Shown piece after piece: positions 12,443 to 24,999 of a DNA stretch of 64,000 nt. The notes beneath the pieces were generated by a model, which was not told where the DNA came from, searched no databases, and worked only from the letters and a program-made list of their open reading frames with translations. The stretch is from Cryptomeria japonica (taxonomy: Eukaryota; Streptophyta; Pinopsida; Cupressales; Cupressaceae): positions 565,316,510 to 565,380,509 of the forward strand of contig NC_081413.1 in assembly GCF_030272615.1 (NCBI RefSeq). Reading direction: 5' to 3'. A program made the position numbers and the translations under genes. The first letter of the stretch is position 1. Each line of letters starts with the position of its first letter.

Positions 12443-12447
12443 CTGTC
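12443..12447. repeat. left TSD of gypsy-1 (CTGTC)
   Basis: CTGTC here is repeated exactly at 28960-28964, immediately outside the two LTRs, as expected for a 5-bp staggered integrase cut. Confidence 0.9.
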
Positions 12448-13235
12448 TATAGACACCTAAAATTGTCCAGTCTAATTAAATAAATATTTTATTTATTTAA
12501 TTATCTAAGCCTAATTCTTCTATTAATTAAATAAATCTTTATTTATTTAATTAATTCATTTATCCTCTTCTAGCCTTATTTCTCATTTAAATAAATACAT
12601 TTATTTATTTAAATTATCCTTTTCCTAAATTAAATAAATATTTTATTTATTTAATTATCCTACTTCTTCTATTAATTAAATAAATCTTTATTTATTTAAT
12701 CAATTCATTAGCTTTTTCTACACATGACACATGTCATTCATCTCTTAATTCCTACACTACCTACCCCTTTCATTATTTTGGTATTTCTTTTACCTACCCT
12801 CTAATCTTAGCCGACCTTTCTTTTTACACCTCTCAATCTTATCCCTCCATTTCATATTGTGTCTTCTATTTAAGGAGATGCTTTCTTCATTATCAAACCC
12901 AAATAAAACATTCTAATGACCTAATGATCTTTTATGCAATTGACTACACTACGATCCTACTAGCAACCACATTCCGTTCTTTGTTGAGCTCTTGTGCATA
13001 TAAAATCTGAGAGCAAATATATCAAGCAAGATCAATGGAGATAGGAAGAATGGAGAACAAAACCCTATTGGACATGTGATGGTATAATCTTTGTGATTTC
13101 ATGTGATTTGCATTGTCTTAGGTAATCTTCATATGTTATGGTGGATCTTTGTTGATTGTTAGGCTAGGGTTTGGTGGTTGAATTCATTTAGCCTTTCAAT
13201 ATTGTTATTATTGTTATCCATTTTCACCATGAACA
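12448..13235 (+). repeat. gypsy-1 5' LTR
   Basis: It begins TATAGACACC, where the 3' copy has TGTAGACACC, so the terminal TG has mutated to TA. It ends CACCATGAACA. The U3 part (12470-12700) holds five AT-only palindromes; a TATA-like box lies at 12867. It shares its start with the Tat-D LTR and, more loosely, with the gypsy-2 LTR and the solo LTR at 31697. Confidence 0.93.
12867..12874 (+). promoter_or_regulatory. TATA-like box in gypsy-1 5' LTR
   Basis: TATTTAAG at this site is preserved at 28583-28590 in the 3' LTR. It is a plausible RNA polymerase II promoter element placed about 370 bp before the LTR end. Confidence 0.45.
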
Positions 13236-13260
13236 TTTTGGCATGCCCGGTGGGACTCTT
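13236..13260 (+). promoter_or_regulatory. primer-binding-site region of gypsy-1
   Basis: Directly after the LTR, TGGCATGCCCGGTGGGAC starts with the TGG expected to pair with a tRNA CCA end. I could not assign the tRNA with confidence. It is different from the tRNA-Trp-type site of gypsy-2. Confidence 0.5.
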
Positions 13261-13280
13261 GTCCCTTTGCATTTAACCTT

Positions 13281-13869
13281 TTTGTTGCAGATTTTGCGTT
13301 TTTGAAGTTGCAGATCGGACATTTTTTCGATGACATTTTAGGTATTTCCGCGTCTGCGAGTGTTCAGATCGCGTCTCTGAGTTTCAGGAGCGTCTGCGGA
13401 GGCGGGAATTGCGTCTGTGTTTTCAACAAATTTTGTTTTGCAGGTCTCAGACATGGGCGTTTGTGTTACATAATCGCGTCTGCGTTAATTCCGATCGCGT
13501 CTGTGTCCGAGAAAGGCGTCTGTGTGTTTTGGCCGCGTCTGTGCATCACAGAACCGCGTCTGTGTCATACAGACGCATCTGTGTTTGGTATAACAGCGTC
13601 TGTGTTTTTACTGTTTCGGAATTTCAAACTTTCTTTGATTTGGTTTTCGGATTTCGCACCTAGGGTTTCAGATCTGGTTTATTTTTGGACTAACCCTTGC
13701 AGATCTAGCTAACCAAGTTTGTGCAGCTTGTTTTGGAAGCAAAAACGTTTTTGTTGAAGGCCCCTCTTTCACAAAGTCTTTTGGGTTTTTAAAATTTACC
13801 TAACTTGTGTGCTTGCAGGAAGGGGTGATCATTTGAGACAACCCAAACTACTAACAAATTTTGTTGCAG
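13281..13869 (+). other. series of splice-acceptor-like motifs in the gypsy-1 leader
   Basis: Pyrimidine-rich tracts ending in TGCAG occur at 13281-13290, 13431-13443, 13692-13702, 13806-13818 and 13858-13869. Each looks like a plant 3' splice site. They may be alternative acceptors for splicing of the long leader, or chance in T-rich sequence. Confidence 0.3.
13350..13604 (+). repeat. word array 1 of gypsy-1 leader (core GCGTCTGTG, 19/21-nt spacing)
   Basis: The core occurs at 13350, 13371, 13390, 13411, 13457, 13476, 13497, 13516, 13535, 13556, 13575 and 13596. Intervals are 21, 19, 21, (46), 19, 21, 19, 19, 21, 19 and 21. Spacers are unrelated. The period is not a multiple of three and the frame rotates, so this is not a coding repeat even though open frames overlap it. 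Confidence 0.9.
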
Positions 13870-14830
13870 GTCCTTGGCTAGGGTTTTGAAATTTTGTTGT
13901 GTGCCTTGTTTTCATAGATTACCAAACACTTCCATTGGTGCACTAAAATTGAATCATTGTCTTTTGTGTCTTGAGCAATAGGCTCTTTTTGTTTAATCTT
14001 TAGAGGGCCTGTCTTCCCGTGTGGTCATTAGGACTACTAGTGAGAAGAGAACGACCCAAGTGGTAGCGAGGAAAACCCACCTCATCCGAACCACTATAAT
14101 CAAATGTATTCATGGTGAAAACTATGAATAACGTGTGCTGATTAGTTCATACTGACACTATGTCTCCCCATAAACCCGTTTGATCAAATTTATTTGATCA
14201 TTTGTAGGGCGTAACCCCTATCGGCTGGGAGCCTTTTGTATTTATAGAGCTGAAAGTGCCGCATGTATGGCCACACGAGCGGATGCCCTTACTAGCACCA
14301 TTTTGTTTTAGAGGCCCAAATCCTTCTCGTTGTTGAGGCAGGAGGTCGGACCTCTGGTAGCGGCCCACACACATACGGTTCTTAGTAGAGATACAAAGTT
14401 CGCCATGGGGTTTTCATGGGGATTGATGCTTGGCTGACCCGAGAAGTGAGTGCCGAGGGTGGAGCCAGTGAGGTCAAGCATCTAAGTATCCGCTCCGAAT
14501 AGCGTAGCCTCGGGGGTAAAACCCTATGTGGGATCAACAACTATTGTCTTGGCCAGCCATAAGAATTGTGCTTGTCTTATATTAAACATTCAAAACATTC
14601 AAGACCAAACAACAAAACATTGTGTCTTTTGTGTCTTCAAGTGTATGCAAAAATATTTTTACATCATACAACACACTTTTCTTGGAGTCATTTTGGAGTC
14701 TAAACACTTGCAAACATTGAGTCCTCGTCAACATTGTGTCCTCTTGTCACGAAAAACAGTCAAACAGTTGGATTTGGTCACAACAAAACAACTTCACAGA
14801 TTGGAAAAATTGCACGAAATTTACAGAAAC

Positions 14831-14980
14831 GCGTCTGTGTCTGTTCTAACTGCATCTGAGTCATCTAAGCGCGTCTGTGAAGGGCAGAATAGCGTCTGTG
14901 TTTTTAGCAGCATCTGTGTCGAACAGAGACACGTCTGTGTCTGGGAATCGCGTCTGTGAAGTATACAGAGGCGTCTGTGT
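14831..14980 (+). repeat. word array 2 of gypsy-1 leader (same core)
   Basis: The core GCGTCTGTG or a one-base variant (GCATCTG, ACGTCTG) occurs at 14831, 14852, 14871, 14892, 14910, 14931, 14950 and 14971, with intervals 21, 19, 21, 18, 21, 19 and 21. It lies 1.2 kb after array 1 and ends 490 bp before the gag ATG. Confidence 0.9.
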
Positions 14981-15473
14981 CCAGAATTGAAAATTTTTAC
15001 AGTCCAACAAACACAAGAAATCAGTTTCGGAATACTTGAGCTTCCTAGGTTGTTTCTTCAGGTTTCATCTAGCATTCAATCTGTCCTTGGGTCTCATACA
15101 GTCCATCATTGCTTTACATCTCATTTTACATTCATACTTGTCCAAACTTGAGTCACAAGGTCACTTGCTTGTCCTCATCATACTTTGTCAACATACTACA
15201 TACAACTACACTTTGCTAAGTGGTCCCTCATCAAGGTTTCTTACCTTTGGGTCTCATTTGGTCTTACTTAGAGTCAAGGTCAACTTACCTCATCAAGAGA
15301 AACTATCCTCTCTTTGGAAGTCACACCTACTCTACTACATACATACTTGGTCTTACACTTTGGACATTTGCAAGTACACCTCAAGATTCATTTACACTTC
15401 ATACAACTCTTGGTCTTCCATACTCTTTCCATTTTTCATCTAGTCTCTCACATCTTGGTCAAACACCTAGTTC

Positions 15474-18400
15474 ATGGTTGAAACCCGTCTTCAAAAATCT
15501 AGGAGAAAAGCTAAAGAAGCTCAAGAGTCCGCAAACATGAGTTCTTATGAGTATGACAATGATTTATTTTTCAATCCTGAGCACACTACATTGCTTGACA
15601 TGGATGTTTATAGACACATTCCAAATGTGGAAAACACAGACACTACAAACAAAAATGCTACACACAATGACAATGTGGACAACTTTTCAATACAATCAGC
15701 AAATGTAGAAGAATCCATAATGAATCCTCATTTCAATAGATTGGTTGAAGAGATAATGAAGAGGGATAGACAATACTTCTTACACATGATGGCACAAAGT
15801 GGAGCTAAAATACCTCATGACTTTGACATGTCTCAACTTATGGAAAACCGACCCTCTCAACAAACTCACTCCAACATGGATCAAAGGATACCTAATAGTG
15901 GAGGAAATAGAGGACCGCATATGGTACCTGAATCACCATCAGCTTTGCTTCAAAAACCAGAAATCCCACATACACATGGTCAAACATATGATACTTACCT
16001 TCAAAGACCATTATGGAAGTCTTATGCAGATAGATATGCTCAATCACATGCTCAAGCTATGGATTAATCAAAACAAGCGGACATTCAAAGGCATGCTCAA
16101 AATTTGGACACAAGGAAACCTCATGTCAAATTTGGGGGCAACACAATAGAACATGACATGCCTGTAGAATATGGTATACATGCGCAAAATAGATATGGGG
16201 TTCCTCAACATGAAGCTATACCAAGTGCTCCATATATGCCGCATCAATATAGACCTCCTCCATATGAACATGTCTATGATCAATATCATCCATACATGCA
16301 ACAAGCTCCTCCTCAAATTGGTGTCTCAAACACGGGGTATGCTACAAGAAATCGATCTCCACCTAAGAATAATTTGGAGCAACAAATCAGAGATTTACAA
16401 AAGAAAATGGAGGACATGAGTACACCAAAACCAACATACACTATGAGAGACATATGTCCTTATCCATTTGATAAGAGCATTCCAATGCCTCCATTTCCTG
16501 CACACTTTGTGACGCCAAAATTTGACAAGTATAGAGGAAAAGGAGACCCCAAGGCACACATAAGACAATTTTTCACAGCTTGCATTGAGGTAGCGGCAGA
16601 AGAAACATATTTGATGAGGTTGTTCCCGCAAAGCTTAGGCGATCAAGCTATGGAATGGTTCTCTCAATTACCTCCTGGTATTAAGTCATGGGGTGACTTA
16701 GCATAGGCATTTATTCAGCATTTCTCCTACAATATTGAGACAGATATCTCAGTCACTACTTTGTGTAATACTAAGCAAAAGGAGGGAGAATCTTTTGCGT
16801 CATTTTTACAAAGATGGAGAAATCTAGCCAGCAGATGCTCTTGTGAAATTCCACAGAAACAAATGGTAGAGATGTTCACACAAAACGTTAACAAGGACGT
16901 TGGCTATGATCTAAGGAAAGCTTGTTTGTCCACCTTCAAGGATGTTATTGAAAAGGGCTTAGCAACAGAAAAGGTCTTAATTGAGGAAGGAATCATTAAG
17001 ATATTCAAGGAAAACAAAGATGACTTTAAGGGAAAAGACAAGCCAAGATTTTGGAATAAAAACAAAAACACAGTCAATGATGGTGTTGTTGATGCCAATA
17101 CAGTGCGGCCCAAATTCATCTTTTCAGGATCAAGTTCTACAAACAATCAAGTGAATACTCAAACAACTTCTAGACTACGAAGGAAGTACACCCCATTGGG
17201 AGAACCACTTGAATCAGTATTCAAAAAGCTTGTGGCAAACAAAGTGATCACAGTTCCAGATTTTCCTCCATATGAACCAAAGGTCAAACCAAATTGGTGG
17301 AATGATGATGAGTATTGTGAATTTCATAAGAGCAAGGGTCACAAGACAGGTAATTGTCATCGACTGAAGAATATTGTGCAAGATCTCATTGATAGAGGTG
17401 ATATTGAGATTGAGGGACATTCATCCAATCAAGAACATGAGATGTTTAAGGAACCATTCCCAAAGCACGACAAAGGAAAAGCCCAAGTCACAGATGATCA
17501 GGCCAACTATACTAGAGCACCTTACAACTATGACTCAACTATCAATCACATCTTGACGGACAATCATATCTCTACTATTACCATCAAGAACAAAAATCCT
17601 GAGAATCCTCCTCAGAGACCCAAGATTGTCCTAAGAGGTGTTGGATCTTCTTCCGAACATACCCCTGAATGTCATGTTACAACCCGTCGAGGTAAGATTA
17701 CTTTGCCAGGTGCTTCCACTAAAAATGCCGCTTCTTCATCAACCAAACCTGAGTATGACCTTGTAGAACAGTTAGGGAAGACACCCGTGCTCATCTCCAT
17801 CCTTGAGCTCCTACGCATATCCCCCGCTCATAAAGCTATTCTTGACAAAATCTTGAGAGATATTGCTGTTCCTACTGATCTGAACGTGGACCAATTTCAA
17901 GCCATGGTGGGATACCTTTCCATTCCACATTCCCTTACATTCACAGAAGCCGATGACGCATCTGTAAGTCAGCCACATAATGCACCATTACATATTGAAG
18001 CCTTCATACACAAACATCGAATAAAGCGAGTCCTGATAGATGGAGGAGCTGGTCTAAACATTTGTACATTGAGCACCATTAAACAATTGGGATATTCTGA
18101 TAAAGCGGTGAATTCAACAAATCAAATCACCATCAAGGCATATGATGATGAAGAGCGTTCATCCAAGGGCACAGTCACCTTACCTCTAAGAATTGGGCCA
18201 GTTACAAAGGATGTGGTTTGTCAAGTCCTGGATCTAGATCTCACTTATAATATATTGCTAGGATGTCCTTGGATTCATGAAATGAGGGCAGTCCCATCGA
18301 CATACCATCAATGCATTAAGTTTCCTCATAATGGAGTCAAGGTAACAGTTAACGATGATCCTAATCCGTTCATATATTGCAATAACTTGAGATCACATAC

Positions 18401-19745
18401 GGAGACCATCATTCCCAGTAATCGTGAAGCTGTTCCTTCTTTGGCATACATTGACCCTGAGTCATTGAAACCTTCGACATCAAAACAAGGTGAACTTAAA
18501 GGGAAATTTCAAGACAAAGGCATGGGAGAATGCACTCTAAATCAGACAATGTATTTACGACAAGTCATGAGCTCTCCAAAAGAATATGGAAGGCCACATC
18601 CTAACAAGCAAATATCCATCATGATACTCAAATGGGATCCTACTACCTTTCAAAGATGGGGCGAACTAGAAGAGGAAGATTTATACAAGATGCTCTACAA
18701 AGACATTGAAGAGGACACACAAGATCAGATCAATATACCTTGTGAGAAATATGGCAAAGGCTTCAAGATTCTACAAAAATTTGGGTATGATGGAAAAAGC
18801 CCTCTTGGGTTACGCAAAGAAGGCGTCATGGAACCCTTACAACCTGAATTGACTGTAAAAAGGGAACGCTCAAAGGGACATGGTTTTTTGACTTCCAAGA
18901 TCCACACTAAAAGGATAGAAGAGGCATCACAAACCACAGTTGCCAAAGTTCAACAAGAAGATTACTATTCCACAGATTCCAACGAATGGGAATGGGGTTC
19001 AGACAAATCCCCCAGTGACTATGAGCTCACCGAGACATTCAGAGAGCCAGATGAACCCACAGAAGAGGAAGAATTTTATAAAAAGTTTGGAGTTGGTCAA
19101 GAAACAACCCATAAGGATTCCGCACAGTCTTCGTCTCAAGGTCTTAGGTCGAAATCACATAGGATGAGGACACCTGTCCCGGAAGGCGCTACTAGTGACG
19201 ACAATTTGGATTCGCTTGCGATCGAAACTGATGAGGAGAGTGCCATCGATGACCTCGACAATTGCCTCGATATACCCGAATATAACCACATCTTCACTCT
19301 TAGCCCCGCAAACTCCGAAAACATTAAAGGCCTTCCCCTTGTTCACCACCAACTCATTGACTGGGATTATGAAGGACCAGCACAATTTGACACATTCCAA
19401 AATGACGAAGCCATTATTGACTATGTTGGCATACGAGATGATCTTCCCCCTGGGGACCATAAGGCAGGATATATCATAGAACTCAACAACGTGGCATATT
19501 TTGGTGAGGGTGTCGGACCTTCCAGTCGCAAAAATGTGAAAATAAGAACAAATCAAGGGTCTTATGGTGAAAACCACACTGCGGCGCTATCTGATCCCAA
19601 AAAAGTAAAAAGAAAGGACGTATCTGAGGGCGAAAACCTCTCTGAGGCACTCGAAGATGGAAGGCTCGACATTCTCCCAGCCTCGTATGAGGAAAAGTCA
19701 TCCATGTTGGTAGAGGATACTATCAAGACAAACATTGGTACATAA
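15474..19745 (+). pseudogene. gypsy-1 gag-protease-G-patch region
   Basis: A single frame runs from ATG 15474 with stops at 16065 (TAA), 16704 (TAG) and 19743 (TAA). Gag forms the particle; its retrotrans_gag region lies at ~16440-17010 (KFDKYRGKGDP, RLFPQSL, FLQRWRN). A CxxH..GH..C zinc motif, CEFHKSKGHKTGNC, is at ~17317. The aspartic protease (~17985-18300) has LIDGGAGLNICT and ILLGCPWIH. A G-patch (YGKGFKILQKFGYDGKSPLG, ~18750) and an acidic linker follow before RT. Gypsy-2 has the same order. The stops match CAA or CAG codons mutated by C to T. Confidence 0.9.
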
Positions 19746-21629
19746 GAGGTTCCACACAACATATTTCTGGCTCAATCATTAACAGAGTCCGAAAGATCAA
19801 AATTCATAAGTTTCTTCAAAGAACGACAAATCAACTTTGCATGGTCATATGCTGATATGCCTGGACTAGATCCGGATTTGGTAATGCATCATTTGACAGT
19901 AAAACCGGGGGCAAAGCCAGTGAAACAAAAATTAAGAAAAATGCATCCACAAGTGGCATTACTAGTCAAAGCGGAGCTGGAGAAATTATTGGATGTCGGA
20001 TTCATACGCCCAATTGATTATCCTGAATGGATCTCCAATTTAGTACCTGTCAGTAAACCAGATCGCAGCATCAGAATATGTACAGATTTCAGAGACATCA
20101 ACAAAGCTTGTCCAAAAGATGACTTCCCACTACCAAATATCGACTTGATCGTTGATCTCACAGCAGGTCACGAAATGTTATCTTTAATGGATGGATTTTC
20201 TGGTTATAATCAAATCAGGATTGCACCCGAGGATCAACACGAAACATCATTCACTTGTCCATGGGGAACTTTTTGTTGGAATGTCATGCCCTTTGGGCTA
20301 AAAAATGCAGGTGCTACGTATCAAAGAGCAATGACCACTATCTTTCATGATCTCATGCACATAACCATGGAAGATTATGTTGACGACCTCTTGGGTAAAT
20401 CAATAGACAGAGATACACATTTGGACATACTTTCAGTCATCTTTGATCGGTTGGAAAGATACAAGGTAAGATTAAACCCCAAGAAATGTGTCTTTGGAGT
20501 AACCTCCAGGAAGCTCCTAGGATTCATTGTGTCCAAAAGAGGAATCGAAGCTGATCCAGCAAAAGTCAAGGCTATCTTGGACATGCCGCCACCCAGAAAT
20601 ATCAGTCAACTTCGATCCTTACAAGGGAGACTCCAGTCTATATGAAGATTCATAGCACAACTTGTAGATAAGTGTAATCCTTTTCAGCACCTGCTACATA
20701 AAAATATCAAATTCAAATGGGATGATAACTGTCAACAAGCTTTTCAGACGCTCAAAGATTATCTTTTGAATCTGCCAGTTTTGATGCCACCAGTTCCAGA
20801 TCAGCCTCTGCTACTATACATATTAGCTACTCCAACAGCACTGGGGGCACTCCTAGCACAACAAATTGCTGACGGCAAGGAAAAAGCAGTATACTATATC
20901 AGTCGCACATTGGTGGGATATGAGCTAAACTACACACCAATCGAGCGTGCATGTCTCGCTGTGGTCTTTGCTTCACAGAAATTACGCCATTATATGCTCA
21001 CTCACAAGACTAAGTTGATTGCAAGAATTGATCCATTAAAATACCTTCTCAACAAAGCTACAATTACTGGGCGACTGGCCAAGTGGGTAATGATCCTGAG
21101 TGAATTTGATATCGAGTATGTGGACAGAAAAGCAATAAAAGGACAAGCAATCGCGGATCAATTAGCAGATGCCCCCATGATTGATGATGTCCCTCTAAAT
21201 TCAGAATTTCCAGATGAATCCATTTTAACAATATCACAGGCAAGACCATGGCAACTATACTTTGACGGCTCATACACACAGCATGGGGCAGGCGCTGGTA
21301 TCCTCTTCATAACTCCTCAAGGTGACTCTATACCAAAATCATACCGCTTATCATTTCCTTGCACTAACAATATAGCGGAATATGAGGCATTAACAACTGG
21401 ATTACGAATTGCAGTTCAATGGAAGATCCAGGAACTTCGTGTTTTTGGGGATTCCCAACTTGTCATCCGTCAAGCAACTGATGATTACCAAACAAAAGAT
21501 GAAAAATTAATGCCTTACAAACAAATGGTGGATGATTTGAAACAACATTTCACAAAGATAGATTTTGAGCAGATACCAAGAGAGCAGAATCGTGTTGCAG
21601 ATGCCATGGCTACAATTGCTTCACTAATT
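19746..21629 (+). pseudogene. gypsy-1 reverse transcriptase, RNase H and second RNase H
   Basis: The frame of gag-pro continues. RT (19857-20620) has KLRKMHPQV, FIRPIDYPEWISN, RICTDFRDINKACPKD, SLMDGFSGYNQI, VMPFGLKNAGATYQR and catalytic YVDD at 20376-20387. A TGA at 20643 follows LQSI. RNase H (20700-21150) shows LGALLAQQ, SRTLVGYE and ERACLAVVFA. A second, archaeal-type RNase H starts at 21247 (LYFDGSYTQHGAGAGI, NIAEYEAL, FGDSQLVIRQ), a mark of the Tat lineage. The frame is then thrown out by a 349-bp duplication. Confidence 0.92.
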
Positions 21630-21978
21630 GCATGGGGCAGGCGCTGGTATCCTCTTCATAACTCCTCAAGGCGACTCTATACCAAAATCATACCGCTTAT
21701 CATTTCCTTGCACTAACAATATAGCGGAATATGAGGCATTAACAACTGGATTACGAATTGCAGTTCAATGGAAGATCCAGGAACTTCGTGTTTTTGGGGA
21801 TTCCCAACTTGTCATCCGTCAAGCAACTAATGATTACCAAACAAAAGATGAAAAATTAATGCCTTACAAACAAATGGTGGATGATTTGAAACAACATTTC
21901 ACAAAGATAGATTTTGAGTAGATACAAAGAGAGCAGAATCGTGCTGCAGATGCCATGGCTACAATTGCTTCACTAATT
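21281..21978 (+). repeat. 349-bp tandem duplication within the second RNase H
   Basis: 21281-21629 is repeated at 21630-21978 with five differences by eye. Because 349 is not a multiple of three, the reading frame shifts by one at the junction. In the second copy a GAGCAG has become GAGTAG, creating a stop at 21919. The junction shares only a base or so, so this looks like tandem duplication by slippage or end joining. Confidence 0.95.
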
Positions 21979-23346
21979 GACCTGCCTCAAAATGAAACCT
22001 GCTATGAGTTTCTGGTAGACAACCTGTTGGTTCCTTCATATGAGATCACTCCTACTGAAATGATATGCATTGTCGGTCCCGAATCCCATTTATATGGTTC
22101 CATATTCACATATCTTCGTGACAATATCTTACCTCCTGATCTATCAAACAACCAACACTGCACTTTCATTCGCCAATCCTCTCGATATGTCATTTTAGCT
22201 GATATCCTATACCGACGAGGTCTAGATGGCACTCTTCTTAGATGTTTAGAAAGTGACAAAGCTCAGATTGCGCTACGTGAAGTGCATGAAGGGATATGTG
22301 GTCCACATGCTAGTGGTCCTACCTTGGCCAAGAAACTCATCAGGACTAGATATTATTGGCCCAATATGGAAAAAGACTCATATCAGTTTGTCAAGAAATG
22401 TAAGCAATGTCAAATTCATGGAGACCTCATACATGCACCAGCACAAGAACTACAACCACTTGCATCTCCTTGGCCCTTTTGTCAGTGGGGACTCGATCTC
22501 ATAGGCAAGATTCACCCTCCTTCTTCCAATGGTCATAAATTCATTATCACTGCCACAGAGTATTTTACAAAATGGATTGAAGCCGTGCCTCTCACACAAG
22601 TCACTGGAAAACAAATTGCTACTTTCATCCTTAACTATATCATTTGCCGATATGGTATTCCTAAGTCCATTATTACTGATAACGGGCGTCCCTTCAAAAA
22701 TCAGGATGTTCGTGAACTCTGTGACCGCTTCCGTATTTCCCATCGTTTCTCCACACCATATTACCCCCAAGGTAATGGCCAAGCTGAGGCGTCTAATAAA
22801 ACAATTCTTAAAATCTTCAAAAAGACAGTCGACGACGCTGGCCGTAACTGGCATATCCAACTCAATCCTGCACTTTGGACCTACCGCACAAGTGTCCGCA
22901 CACCTACAGGAGCTACACCCTACTCACTTGTCTACGGCGCTGAAGCCATCTTGCCTATTGAGGTCGAGTTACCTTCTTTACGGGTCTCTTTGCAAAACAT
23001 CATCAACGATGAAGATTACAGGGTCTCTCGCTTACAAGAACTAGAACTGTTGGATGAACGGAGACAAACTGCTTTTAATCATCTCAAGGCTTACCAACAA
23101 CGAATGAGTCATAGCTACAATCACAAAGTCAAGCCTCACACATTTGAGATAGGTGACTTGGTTCTCAGAGAAAACCCCAAGAATCAGCAAGACAAAGAGA
23201 AGAAGGGCAAGTTCGAACCAAATTGGCTTGGTCCTTACATCGTTACAGCAGCCTATGGATCTGGGGCATATCAGCTCTCAACTACAGAAGGTGAACCTTT
23301 GGAGGATCCTATCAACAACATGCATCTTTGCAGATTCTACACATAG
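21955..23346 (+). pseudogene. gypsy-1 integrase
   Basis: This open frame of 463 codons is itself uninterrupted but is detached from RT by the duplication. It inserts element DNA into the host genome. It has the HHCC zinc domain (H..H then KKCKQC, ~22283-22425) and catalytic residues in WGLDLIGKIH, IITDNGRPFKNQ and GNGQAEASNKT. GATPYSLVYGAEA and a C-terminal region with DLVLRENP and FEPNWLGPYIV follow. No chromodomain is seen, which fits Tat rather than chromoviruses. The frame ends HLCRFYT at 23346. Confidence 0.9.
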
Positions 23347-24990
23347 TTCTTCGGAATATCCTAATTCAAAAAATACAAAAAAATTATAAAACATAAAAAA
23401 TCGTTACTTGGTGAAAACCTGGCAAACAGGCGCCTTGTGACACAAAAAAAATTGAAAAATCAAAAAAGTAAAGAGAAATAATTTCGTCCAACGGTGAAAA
23501 CCACTTCGGTGGTGCCCTGGGCAAGTACCATGGTGAAAAATGGGTCACCAGCGCCATGTGTAGAGACATTGCTCCTCCCTCCTTTAGGATTCACTTTCAT
23601 CCTTCACTTTGCACACACTCACAACCTATCCATCCATAATAAACTTACCCATTCCCATCATGGCTTGTTATTGATCTACCCAAGATTGGTTAGCCATTCA
23701 TAATAAACCTCCCTTTTCGCCTCCCTTTCCATTCATAATAAATCAGATCCTATCTGTGGCTAAGGCAAATCCTGCATCTAGTGATGGGTGTAGAACTGAG
23801 AACATCACATGTTTCGAGGAGTATAGTTTCTTCTAGCTTCCTTCAAGTCTATCCGCGCACAATCCGCAATAAAGCAACATTTGCATCACAGATCCGCAAT
23901 AAAGTTTCATCTTCTCCACAATAAAGTATCAGTTTCATGGATTTAGTCAGTTTCAGACGAGACACAGCAGCAACAATGGGCTTCAACAAAATCAAATCTT
24001 TCAACAGACTCAGACAACATTATGGTTCAGTGCTATCTATCCTTTCTGTGAAAGTAAACATTGTGACCACAATCGAATAAGACTTATACAAGTGACAAGA
24101 GACACTAAACTTGAGGACTACAGTGGATGTTGGTGTCAAGTCTTGGTTTTCTTTTGATTTTATCTTTTGGTGACATGTCTTTTAGATTTTCTAGGATGTC
24201 TTTGACTAGAAAGGTGAGGATGGGGTATCGTCACCTATTTTGTTTGCTGTCTGTGGATTGTCTCTTAGTAATGCTATGGCTTGTCCAAGGATATGAGGAC
24301 ACTGTGAGTCTAGTATGAACTGGGGCATTCCTTGTTTGTGACTGTCTTATCTCCATGCAAACAGGTACAATGACTTTCTGGGTCGAACATATGCCTCGAT
24401 TGTCATAACCTATTTTGCCATAATAAGCTCAATGATGATAACGCACAAGAAGCTCTTTCACGTTCATATCTTATGTCTTCCATCCCCCTTTCTTGATTGA
24501 CTTCCATCGTCCTTCTTGAGTCCGCATAGCCTGCTATCACACGACTGAGTATAATGACACACCAAAAACATTTGCATTTCATATAGTTACACCTGCATTA
24601 CCACATATAAGCATTTCATACATACATATAGATATCACAACTACATCACATCCTGCACACAACACCTGTTAGCACATTTACATTTGCATTATCATATTCA
24701 TCTGCATTACTTACATTCACATTTGCATCATGCATCACATATAAAACATAAAAGAACAAAAATATTGCATTGTGTCATATACATATTTGCATCCATATCA
24801 TAAGCATACATTCTAAGAACATCTCATCACATAGGTACACATGCATATAGCTGCCGCAAAAAATGAATCATCTCTCATATATAATCAAATGTGTCATGAT
24901 ACAATGATGTCAAAAGAATCATATGGCTACAAAATCACCCGCAGGTGTCTACAATACAAAAAAATGGTACAAATACTGATACAAGGGAGC
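23347..24990. other. gypsy-1 3' non-coding region
   Basis: No domain is seen. Short repeated phrases are present: CCATTCATAATAAA-like at ~23630, 23690 and 23730; CCGCAATAAAG at 23864, 23894 and (variant) 23916; and GGTGAAAACC-type phrases at 23410-23530. From 24560 to 24830 the words GCAT and CACAT recur loosely, at intervals that include 16, 18 and 21 nt. This is the hypervariable 3' region typical of Tat elements. Confidence 0.6.
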
Positions 24991-24999
24991 CCTCTATGG

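Noticed and set aside
13302-14959. Open frames over the gypsy-1 leader arrays as real proteins with SVCVF-like repeats
   Set aside because: The word spacing (19-21 nt) rotates the frame, so the peptides are by-products of a non-coding repeat; no start context or homology supports them.
13350-14980. The word arrays read as a CRISPR array
   Set aside because: The conserved unit is only ~9-10 nt with ~10-nt spacers, there are no cas genes, and the setting is a plant retrotransposon leader.
19155-19577. 140-codon minus-strand frame opposite the gypsy-1 linker
   Set aside because: It overlaps the well-supported gag-pro-pol frame, has no domain, and is a shadow of its codon usage.
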